A stretch of 64,000 bases of DNA. Source: Psettodes erumei (Eukaryota > Chordata > Actinopteri > Pleuronectiformes > Psettodidae). Below are positions 41,201 through 53,200 of the stretch, one piece after another; positions within the stretch are counted from its first letter, which is position 1, and each line of letters starts with the position of its first letter. The translations under genes were made by a program, and so were the position numbers. The notes beneath the pieces are model-generated. The model did not search any database and was not told the DNA's origin. It was given only the letters and a program-made list of their open reading frames with translations. The DNA is taken from positions 2,170,001 to 2,234,000 of the forward strand of contig JAFBJZ010000377.1 of NCBI GenBank assembly GCA_016785225.1, given 5' to 3'.

Positions 41201-44200
41201 TGATTTTATTACTTTAAGTAATAAAACATGCTAATACAGCTACAGCTACAACACACCTGAACACTACACAAATTTAAAAATCAATCTTCGCTTAAAAGAT
41301 TTTACTCTGTTGCAGCAGTTGACCATCAATAACTGTAACAAGTAATTGCTTGGAAAATAAATCTGACACTATTAAAAATGTAATGAAAGTCAATCTGAGG
41401 ATGAATCATTTTGTATATTACTGTTAGTGGTAACTTACGTTTGTATAATGGCCTTTGCCGACTGAAAACCTACTGCCCCAATAGATGTAAACATTACATC
41501 TACAACTACACTAAGAATTGTTAAAGCGTCCATTAACAAGACAGTTACAATAATAGGCACTGTTTTTTTTTTTAAGATTTAACACCTGGTACTACTACAT
41601 TTATGAACAGTACAACAGATCTAACGCCAATATTTCTGACAAGTAAGTGGTAAAAATATTTGTCATACGCAGAGAGTATATCACATCTTATATATTATAT
41701 TGTCAGCTTTTGTGTATATTTGTAAAATGGTCTTTGCGGATTTAAAAGTTATTGGTCTTTCCTTTTTTACAGATTCAACACCTGTTGTTACAACAGATAT
41801 GAACACTACAACAGCTGCAACACTAACAATTGTAACAAGTCAGTGCTTTAAAATAATCTTACATCACTTTTCCTGATTTCCTCAATATTTGTAAATTATC
41901 CTCATATATTGTATTGTACCTTTCAGTGTGACGCACAAATTTCTAAATTATTCTTTCCCGATTCAACAACAATTTTTACGACAGATGTGAACATGATAGA
42001 TACCACAAAACTACCAATTTTAAGTGCTTTACAATAATTGTTGAAGTATAAAAATGTTTTAAAACACACACACACACACACACACAGTTACTGATTTGAT
42101 TACTTGATGATTTTATTACTTTAAATAATAAAACATGCTTATACAGCTCACAGCTACAATCTCACTCATTGTAATGAAAGTCAATCTGAGGATGAATCAT
42201 TTTGTATATTACTGTTAGTAGTAACTTACGTTTGTATAATGGTCTTTGCAGATTCAACGCCTACTGCCCCACCACAAATGAACACTACAACACCCACAGC
42301 TACACTAACAACTGTAGTTACCAGTATGTTTTTGAAAGAAAATGATAGCATAGCATTTCCCCAGCTAAACATTGTTAAAAATCTGTAATTATTCATCTTC
42401 ACTTGCAGGTTAATGCTTAACATATCATGTGGGGTTTTTTCCAGATTCAACAGATTTGACCACTACAACAGCTGTAACACCAACAACAATTGTAACAAGT
42501 GTGTGTTTTCAAATAATTCTTACGTCTCCTTGATATAGATGATCTTTGAATAAATTGAGTATAACTCTCATTCTATTACAATGTTTATAAAATTCACCTC
42601 TCAGATTCAGATTCACCATCAGTAGGTTTGACCACAACAATATTTATGACACTAATAACTGTTGCAATTAGATGTTTTAAAATAGTGGTTACAGTACAGC
42701 ACTTGGTATGGGTTTCACTGTAAGCAATAATAGGTAATCCTAAAATAAAGAATTTAGAATATAAAGGAATTTGCTTTACACCTGTATTTACCAGTATGTA
42801 TTACAAATAAAGGATGATATAACATCTCTGCAGTTAAAGTTATACATCACATTTAACTGTAAATGTAGCTTCCTTATATCATTCTTTGTATTTCAAGAGT
42901 ATGTGTTAAAAAAATATCCTTTTCACTCCAGATTCCACACTCAACAATACCACACCCACAGCTGAACCAACATCTGCATTTACCAGTAAGTTTATTTATT
43001 ATATTTTTATAGCTTTTCAGACTCAACACATCTTTACCTTTAATTGGGGCAGTTCTGAAACCTTTTGGCAGTAGTAGCGTGTGCTGAAAATCAACTGTTA
43101 CTACTACAACTGAAAGAAATATCTTGGGATATATTATAGTAGGATTGATTAATTTCCGGCAAAAAAAATTTCAGTCTCCATTGAAAACACAATAAATAAA
43201 AACAGTAAAGCCTAATAACTACATAATAGTAACACAGTGATTTTTAAAGTAATCTTTTCAGGGACCTGAAAACAACCCTGAATGTTATATGACCCACAGC
43301 AACTCTGCCATCAATTAAAAAAATAACTGTAACTGTAGTTTTTTTAACCTTGCTTGTATTTCCAGTCTATGTGTTAAGTAAATATCCTTATCACTCCAGA
43401 TTACACACTCAACAGGACCATACCCACATCTGAACCAATAACCGCAGTTACGAGTGAGTTTATTTATTATTTTATAATTTTTCAGACTTAACACATGTTG
43501 CTTCAACAGTTGTGAATGCTACAATTAACAATGATAACATTTGAAACAAGTGCAAATGTTGACACCCCTATTTTTCCAGTTGTTACTGAAATTAATAACA
43601 AAAATATAATAAACATAAAACAAGCAATCGTGGAATCTTTCATCCTTAATTTAATCTACATTTTTGCCTCATTCAGCAACTGGGTATAGATAAGATTTTT
43701 TTTCTATGGCTGAAATGAAACATCGTTAATAATATTTGTCCCAACACTGTCACAGCAGTTCCCACTTTTGGGTGTGTTGCACCTGTAGGTTGCTTTGATT
43801 TCATCTTTTGTCGCTCACCTCTAACCAGCTAATGTTAATGTTGTAGGTCATTATCTTACTGTAGGATGAACCCTTGATCAATCTGGTTTTCCTAAATAGT
43901 TTTTATTGAAAGAAATAACAGTGTAAGGTACTAATTGTATTGCAACAAACTGAAACACTAAAATGGCCAAAGACTTTTTAAATCACTCTATAATTTAGTT
44001 TATTCACTAGACTGCTAATATTTCAATAGAAACTGGGAAAATGGGGCAGTTCAAAAAAAAAAATTGCCAGTAGTGTGTACTGAATGTCAACAAAATAGTT
44101 TAACATAAAGATAGAAACTATATTTGTAAATTGTATATATGTATATGTATATATATATATATAGACTTATAGATAATTCTAGTTTTTACTGTCAGAAATA

Positions 44201-47200
44201 ACAGATTATCATATACTATAAAACCTCACTATAAATAAGTTATACAATATTGAAGAAAGTTTTTAATTCAACTATAATTTCATCACTTTCTCTTCAGACT
44301 CAACACCTGTTGCTACTACAGAAGTGAATACTACAACAACTGCAACACCAACAACTGTAACAAGTTAGTTCATAAAAATCATTTGTTTAAAAAAACATTT
44401 GTTGGTAGTAGAAAGTGATCTTGATAAACTTTTGGTTTTGTAAGCAAAACACATGATCATAAAATGTTTTTGCAGACTCACCTCATACTACTACAAGACA
44501 TATGAACCTTTAACACCCACAATGACACCAACAACTGTCATTACCAGTTTTCAGATTTTAATACAGATATATCTTTGATGTGTTTTCATACTTTGTGTAT
44601 TGTGTTTATGCTATTATGCTCTGTGATCATTTCAATCCCATGTAAAGGGTCTTTGCGTCTCTCGATAAGTGTTCTATAAAGAAAATGTATTACCATTATT
44701 AGTAGTAGTATCATAGGTAATGTTAACACTCTGGGTTATATTGATTGAAACTATTCAGTAATTTATAGTACTTTATCTTAACTTGATGTTTATCTTAACA
44801 TTATTTTCAGTTCAAAATGCATAATTGGAATTTTGTTTTCAGATTCAACACCTTTGATAACAGATTTCAACACCACAACAATTGGAATATCACCAACAGT
44901 TGTAAAAAGTTAGTATTCCAAAACTAAGTGTTGCACTATCAACATGTGGTGAAAATTATAAGTTTTCTGAGCTTCAACAGCTTTATTTATTTCACTGTCA
45001 GCAGAATGGCTATACAATAATGGTCTTTGCAGACCTTGCAAACCTTCTGCCAATGACAACAACTACATTAAGAATACAATATAATATAATTACAGCATAA
45101 TAATGGAGCAAAAATCATTTTGTTTTACACTGTCAGCATTCTATTATATGTTTATTGTGTTGTAAATAGGTCTTTGCAGATGTTACAGTTATTGCTCCTT
45201 CCTTTTTTACAGATTCAACACCTGTTGCTACGACTCAATGGAACACTACAAGAGCTCCAACACCAACAACAACCATAACAAGTCAGTGTTTTAAAATAAA
45301 CTGATATCACTTTTCCAAATTTCTTCAATATTTGTCTGTCAATTATCATAGTATATCAGATTTTACCTCTAAGCATGACACAAAATTATAAATCGTTCTT
45401 TCCAGATTCTACGATTGCTTTAACAGATGTGACCATTACAACAGTTACCACATCACCAACAATTATAACAAGTAAGTACCAGTGCTGTTGCTACAACACA
45501 ACCGAACTTGGCATACATTTAGTGTTTTTTTCCAGATTGAAAAGATATGAACGCTACAAAAGCTGTAACACCAGCAACAATTCTAACAAATACATATTGC
45601 TTAATATGTCCTTAGAAATTTCAAACAATTTTATCTTAAAGAATGCATTAGGTTGGGGTTCTTTTTCAGATTCAACACCTGTTATCACAACACAAATGAA
45701 AACGACAACTACACCTGCTACACCAACACCAATTGTAACAAGTTAGTGCTTTAAATTTGACTTTCATTATTTTTGTCTTTTCCAAAATTTCCACAATAGT
45801 TATAAATTATGTTAATATATATTACCTCTAACGTGAACTTATTTGTTCAGCCAAGTGTCTTAAAATAATTATTACAATACTTTTCTTTGTTAGAACTCAG
45901 CAGTTGTTGTCTAATTTGTCAGATTGTATTTTTCAGTTCAACATACATAATTATAAAATTGTATTTTCAGATTCATCAACAGTTGCTACAACAACAATCG
46001 TAAAAAGTAAGTGTTTGATTGATCTGGACATGAATTATTTTATAATTCATTCCCACCAGCAGTGCATGATTGTTAAATGGTTGTTTTAAATCAAGAACCA
46101 AACTATTATTGCAACACGCTGAGTATTGTACAATATATGTGTACAATGAAATATGGAATATGTGTATTGTCAACATTCACTGCTGTTTCTCGTAGTATCT
46201 TTTAATTCCTGAGAAACTCTTCATTGTACATACTTGACATTAAGTTGCTGTAATTATGTTTGAACTGTTGTATTTTCAGCTACTCACGTGACCCAACAAA
46301 CCACAAGCGTTTTAAAAACGACTAGTACCACAGCTACCACTACGATCCGCACTATGCCTGCTACCGCAACTAATGGCAGTGTTCCCACCACGACCGATAC
46401 TACTGCTGCTACCCCTACCCCAATCAGAACCACTACTACAGCTTCTACCATGACCGCCAACACAACTACAACTAGGAGTATTACCATTACCCCCACCATA
46501 ACCACTACTATAGCTTCTATCACTCCACTCAACACAACCACTACTTGGAGTACTACCATTATCCCTCTCATAACCACTACTATGCCTGTTACCACTACCA
46601 CTACCCCCACTACAACTACAGCTACGACTACCACTATCACACCTGCTACAATTACCACTACCCCCACCACGACCACTACCACTTCCCGCACCATAATCCC
46701 CACCACCACAGCTGCTACCACTACTCTTTCAACGACCACAACAACTGCTATTACACCAACAGGTATTACTGACCAAAAAACAGTACATTCTGTTAAGTGG
46801 TCCACTGTTTATCAAATTGCATGAAACACAAGTGCAAGCTTGAGTATGTATTCCATCTGTTAAATTCCACCAGTGGCTTCACTTCTTAAAGCCATTTACA
46901 GAAATTTTGTTAAATAAAAATAAAAGGTATATGAATAAGTTTGAAAGCAATAACTTTATGAAAACAACATACCACTAAATACTAGAGCCTCATGATTCTT
47001 TCTGGAATGACCCAGATATGATAAAAAGGGCCTAGATTCCTTTGTGCCCTTTCAACCATTTTTGGTGTCTGTACATCTCAAAAAATGAAATGTTTATCCA
47101 ATTCATGCTTCATGCTTTTTATCTTTTTTTTGATAAACAGGATTTGAAGTGGAAATGTCAATGAGATTAGATAAGGAATACACAGTAGAATTAAATGATC

Positions 47201-50200
47201 CAACAAGTTCTTTGCACAAGGAGTTAAAATCGAGAATTCATTCAGTTGTAAGTGCACTGTTAAAACCATACAAAATTCTAACTTATTTTCAGTTGTTTGT
47301 GCTCAAATGTTCATGTCCATGTTCATTAACCATATCTCACCTACAGTTGGAAGAACAGTATAAAGAAATCACGGGATATATTGGTGTTTCTGTGAATGGA
47401 TTCAGGTACAGTGTGGTAATTCCTTAATTAAAACAAAGTTTAAAACAGGAATCATAACAGACTCCACATCACAACTTTGGCATTTGTTTGATTTTACAGA
47501 GATGGAAGCATAATTACAGACTTTGTTGTTAAGACAACAGAAATTGTCCCAGATCAAATGGCTAAAGTAAATCAAAAACTCCCAGAAGCAATACGTCCTA
47601 TTGCTCCTGTCATCGGCCAAGTCTCTGCAATATACCACAGTGAGTTAAAAAGGCTACTACTTTATTACTTTTTGTTTGGTTTCTTAACTGACTGATTTTG
47701 CTTTATCCAAAGATCCAACTTCAATTAACATTCCAGTTGTCACTTATACTGGCGACAGCATGTCACTGAAGAGTAGGCCTCCAGAAAACATTAATGTGGG
47801 ACAAATTTCAAGTGCAAGGTGGAAATTTAATGGACGGGACATTAAACACGGTGGAAGGATTGAAATAATAACTTCAAACATTCAGTCTGAGCTTAAAGTT
47901 AACAACGTCATTCTTGCTGATAATGGTAAGTCCGAGCTGGCTGAATCTGTTACTTAATAAGAAATATGTAACATATACTCACTACTATTGCATATTTAAT
48001 TAAACTTAAGATGCAATAAAAATGTAACAATTATTAAAAATTTGGGGTCACAGCCATACTGATGTATTGGCAATTACTCATTTTGCTTTATTGTACATTA
48101 AACCAATGCAGTCATTAAGTTCCTACTTCTCTTTACCCCAGGACATTACAGTTGTATTCTGAGTGACACAGCAATGGATTTCCTCCAAGAGGGAGTTGTA
48201 ACTAAAGCTAAAATCCAACCAGCTCCCATTGTCCGACTTAAAAGTATGGTTAACGTAAGATGCACAGATGGACAGATACAGCCACTTGAGTGCTGTGTGC
48301 AGCGCCCCTACACAGTCAAGTGGTTTCAGAATGAAAAGCCTTTAAATACAGGCAAGTATGAATTGACGTTGAAAACTCTCAAATCTAGCCAATTTGTGGA
48401 GTTGAACATGGCTATAAAAAGTCTTATACCTTAAAACACTGTTTAATGTTCACAGTTCCTGTGAACAATGGAGAGGCCAACTGCATCAAGCATGATTACA
48501 AACTAGAAAGCTGCAGTGGATTGCAAGAGGACAAAATAAGTTTTATATGTAAGGTAGATAACCCACCAGGTTATGAAAAGACAGCAACAGTAACCATTTT
48601 CAGAAATGGTAAGAGCAACTTATAAAATGTATCTGTACTGTTCCTTTATTGATTTTAATGATCTTTTTAACTAATTGATTTTTTAACTCTGAAGATGTCA
48701 AATGTGATGATGATCAGTACGGGCCTGGACGAGCAGGTGACCAATCAAGCATAGGGTGTGATGAAGGTCAAGAGGGCAGCAAGACTGCGTTATGTCTCGA
48801 AACAGGAGAGTGGAAACTTGAGAGGGACACCTGCATTGTAACACAAATAAAGGAATTATTAATCGATTCACAGGTAGGTGACCTACTCCTCTACCAAACT
48901 GCTCGCTGTATGCTAATAACTACTGACGTTACTGCTTGGGGGCTTTGGGGCTTGCTTGGTTCTTTCATTTACCAAAGGCAAACAGTACCACACTCCTTGT
49001 TAGCCTTTGGATACTTACTACTACTAATTCTTTTGGTATCCCTTGTCCTGCTATCATACCATATATGTGTAGTGCAAGCAGACTTTTGCTTATTCATTGA
49101 AAAATAGTTTTAGCCAGTAACTAAGAGGATGCATTTCTTTCTAGCTTGTTTTTATAAAGTTATCTCAGTGAAAGGAATACGCAAAATTCTTCTTACCAAT
49201 GAAATGGTGAATTCTTACACAGTGAATCAAAAGCCTGCTTATTTGCATAGACACAGGTTTGTCTTTCTGTTTGCTACATTTTATCGCTGTTGTCAAATAA
49301 GAAGTAAAAACACTATTTCTGCTGAAATGTTTGATCATGATTAAAGCACATTGATACAGTAGCACAAGCAAAGAAGAGTAATAAAGCCAACTCACTAATT
49401 TTATATATATATATATAACTAAGTTATACACAGAAATGTTGAGTTAAAGTGTGCTAACATTAGCTAATACTGTTGATCCCATAAGGCCAAGAAAGGCTGC
49501 AGTAGCCAACTGAATTCAGCAAGAGTGTAGTTTATTGCATCGTAATTCACAGAGCTAGAATAGATTGCATTCAAACACAAGATTAGACAGGTAGATGGTT
49601 AGCCCCTTACTGCGATTTAGCATCAAACCACTTCTACTCCAAAACAGCCAAAATAGCGTCTGTATTAGTATTGCTTTGTTACATTAATAAAAGAATCTTC
49701 ATACCTGAGATGGGAACAGGTATTTTTTGTTTTCCTTTATTGCCTGTTGTTGCTAATTAGCATCATAGATAATAGATAATAATAGATTTATATCTATTTT
49801 ATGTGCTATACTCAAATTAACACTCAACTTAATTTAGCATCTACTTGAAAGCAAAAACACATACCAAATTTTTTTTTGATAACTGGAAATAAATTCAGGC
49901 ATTATGGGGTTAAGCAGTAGAGGAACAAGCAAAATGAAGACTTGGCAACTGGAAACAGGAGTTCAGGAGAACAGATCAAAAGGTCTCGGCAAAGGCACAA
50001 TACAAAAATGGCCAAAGAATATAAACACAAATGTTATCAGGTAGAGATTGAAAGATGTGGAATGACAGAAAAACTCGAAAATAAGCAGCAGCTGTGACAG
50101 AATTCAACATTTCATATGTAAGAGGAAGACCCTTGGGAGAGAAGAGCCATGGTCTAGGCATAGGTAAGGGACCTAGAGGAAGAGTGGAGGAAGGCAAAGG

Positions 50201-53200
50201 CTGTTGAGCTAGGAGCCCAGGGAGCCTGGACAAGGTGGGATCTCCCAAAGAGGAAGGTGACTTGGGCTGACCTTTGGAGGCTTGAGCCATTCAGGATCTC
50301 TTTCCTGCTGAGGACTATGACACCCTCCCAACACCTGTAAACCAAAGTGGAGAAGGAGAAATGACCCATTGTGCAGGTTGTGTGGCCAAAAGGGAACCAT
50401 GGCACACATTTTGGCAGGATGCAGGACCTTCCTGACCCAGGGCAGTTATAGTTGGTGCCATGACAAAGTGCTGACTGTATCGCTGACATCCTGGAGCAAG
50501 AGAAGACCAGGTCATGTCACCACAAGATCAAGCTACCTGGAATAACATTTGTCAGGGAGGGAACAAAGCCGCCAGGACCCAACAACACCAGGGCAAGCAT
50601 CTTGCAGTCAGCCCAAGCATGGGAGCTAAGAGTAGACCTGAAGAGAAGGCACCAGTTCCCAGATGTTGTCAACACCAATTTAAAATGCAACGCAGTCCTA
50701 TTCTCAACTGTAGGAAGGAAAATCATCCTGGTGGAGCTTACTGTTCCATGGGAGGAGGGGTGTGAGGAGGCATTCGTGAGGAAATAAGAGTGGTACAAAG
50801 ATCTGGTGCAGGACTGCAGAGATAAAGGCTGGCATATATGGCTATACCCAGCTGAGGTAGGGTGCAGGGGCTTCCCAGCTCTATCAATATGGAAGCTGTT
50901 GACAGCCATGGGACTGAGAGGATGCAAAAGAGAGACAGCAGTAAGAAGATTGGTGGAAGCAGCAGAGAGAGCCTGTTGCTGGATATGGAGCAGGAGGGAG
51001 GAAATGAGCTGGCAGCCAGCAGGGAGTGAGTAGTTGCTGGCCACCACTGCTGACCCACCAACAAGAGAGTGTTATGGTTCATGGTCGAAACATGCAATGA
51101 TTGTTGGTAACCATCTGAAGACATAATCTCCTGGCTAAAGGCTCCAGTCATTGCACAATAGCTGAAGGAGAAGAATTCTTTATTTATGGAAATCACAAAG
51201 CAAAATCCATGGACATATCCCTCCATGAAGACACCAGAAGAAAACACAATTTTTTATATTTAAATAACTGTCCTTTTTTCCAATACCTGCTGAATTTGGC
51301 AAACTCAGGCTGCTGAAACCTAATTGTAACCCCTAATTAGCTTTTGTGGTTTTAATCTTTTTCATTGTCTTTTTCTTTCAGGATTTGGTTGTGGAGGAAG
51401 TGCCAAATTTTGTTCTGAATCTAAGTAAAGCTGTCCAGCAAGACCAAACAAAAATTACAAATTCATCTGCATCCATATCAGCTATTGTTCAAATCCTAAA
51501 CACTGTTGCAAGTGTTTCCACTGCTGTCACTGAAACTGTCATGCAGGTAAGTTATATATTCCATTTATGTCAGCAAATGTACCTTTCGACTTTTTGATGG
51601 GGTTGTGTCCTCACAATGAATTTTCTCCTGATCTTCAGAGTGTATTAGAGTCTATTGATGTCATCGTTGCTGATGATGCAAAAGAGTCCTGGGTAATTCT
51701 GAATTCAAACAAAACCCACAGTGCCAGCTCAGCATTACTTCTTTCACTGGAGACTCTCTCAGATGAGCTGGTTGGGGAATTTGCCATTGAGACTCCACGG
51801 ATCCTGCTCAACAGAACCATGTTTAACAATTCCTTCACAGCAGACTTGAACTCCAGCATCATCATAGATATTTCAAACACCAGTCTGAGCAATGTCTTTA
51901 TTACCACCATCATCCTTTCCACCCTTAATAATGTTATGCCACCACGGAACTACAACTTCGATGCCAGCCTCTTCAATGCCACCAGCAATGAGACCATCAG
52001 TGATAATGCAATCAATGCAGCTGTGTTGCTTGTGAAAATAAATGCAACAATTCATAATGTCACCCTGAGCTACGACAAGCTGAACGACTCCTTGGTATTG
52101 AGCCCCCAGTGCGTCTTCTGGAACTTCACACTCTTCAATAGCCTTGGTGCTTGGGATAATGAAGGGTGCAACTTTGTTTCCGACATAAACACAACAGTAA
52201 CCTGCAGCTGTAACCACCTCACCTCCTTCTCAATTCTGATGGCAACAGACATCCCTCCATCACTGAGTGAAGCCTTGGATATAATGACTTATGTTGGAGT
52301 AGGGATATCTCTGGCAAGCTTAGTTATATGTCTTATTATTGAAGGATACGTTTGGAAAGCCATTACCAGAAATAGCACTGCCTTCATGCGTCATGTTTCC
52401 ATTGTTAATACTGCCCTGTCTCTGCTGATTGCTGACATCTGTTTCATCATTGGGGCCTCTATAGCTAACAACCCTCTTGAAAACCTGGGGGAAGACTACA
52501 AAGTTCCACTTGGACCATGTAGCACAGCAACATTTTTCATGCATTTTTTCTACCTTGCTCTTTTCTTTTGGATGCTCGTGTCAGCCCTGCTGCTCTTTTA
52601 CCGGACAGTCATGGTCTTCTCACACATGTCCAAATCAACCATGCTGGCCATTGGTTTCAGTTTAGGCTATGGCTGTCCACTGATTATAGCTGTTATTACT
52701 GTTGCTGTCACAGCACCAGAACATGGATACATCAGGAAATATGAAGCTTGCTGGCTGAACTGGATTGAAACAAAGGCCCTCCTTGCCTTGGTGATACCTG
52801 CCTTGACTATAGTTTTCATCAACATTTTAATTGTGATTGTGGTCCTGTTCAAAATGCTGAGAAGAGGTGTGGGAGACGCGTCCCAAACAGATGAAAAACA
52901 TACACTGGTGGTCATCGCAAGATGTGTGATCATTTTGACTCCTTTATTTGGACTGACCTGGTCTTTAGGAGTGGGAACCATGCTATCATCAACAAATAAA
53001 GGAATCCATATTGCCTTTGCATTCTTCAATTCACTACAGGTATTGGCATCCACTGAAATACAAGGCTGTAATTTCATGTTTATAACGCAGTATCTTTCTG
53101 TGATAAAACATTGTGTTCTTTCATTCTGATGATTAAGAAATATACATGTCTAATTTTCCTCAGGGTTTCTTCATTTTAGTGTTTGGGACACTATTGGATT

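Larger units (their letters stand above)
40554..42323. repeat. tandem duplication of ~0.8-0.9 kb inside the mini-exon array
   Basis: The exon set at 40554, 40666, 40874 and 41036 with its introns recurs at 41461, 41577, 41773 and 41961, an offset of about 0.9 kb. The following intron segment (CA repeat, then a TTGATTTGATTACTTGATGA-like run) also recurs. Introns match as well as exons, so the event copied genomic DNA. Confidence 0.85.
39488..45590 (+). pseudogene. decayed Thr mini-exons interleaved with the intact ones
   Basis: About a dozen sequences clearly derived from the same mini-exon have lost a splice site or the frame. Approximate starts are 39488, 39722, 40554, 40666, 41461, 41961, 42605, 43021, 43486, 44476, 45033 and 45536. 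Examples: at 40666 the donor GT is AT; at 41961 the acceptor AG is CG; at 41461 the acceptor is CG and the second codon is TGA; at 44476 and 45536 there are in-frame stops. They mark birth-and-death turnover of the stalk exons. Confidence 0.75.

Noticed and set aside
38720..46006. Possible CRISPR-like or satellite array
   Set aside because: The spacing is regular in places, but each unit is an exon flanked by splice sites with coding phase, in a vertebrate gene. There are no short direct repeats with unique spacers.
46284..46805. 173-codon minus-strand frame rich in Val
   Set aside because: It is the reverse complement of the Thr-codon exon 46280-46762; ACN codons read backwards give Val/Gly-type codons. 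It has no motif or splice context.
51635..52252. Minus-strand frames over the GAIN exon
   Set aside because: They are antisense shadows of the 1,401-nt receptor exon.
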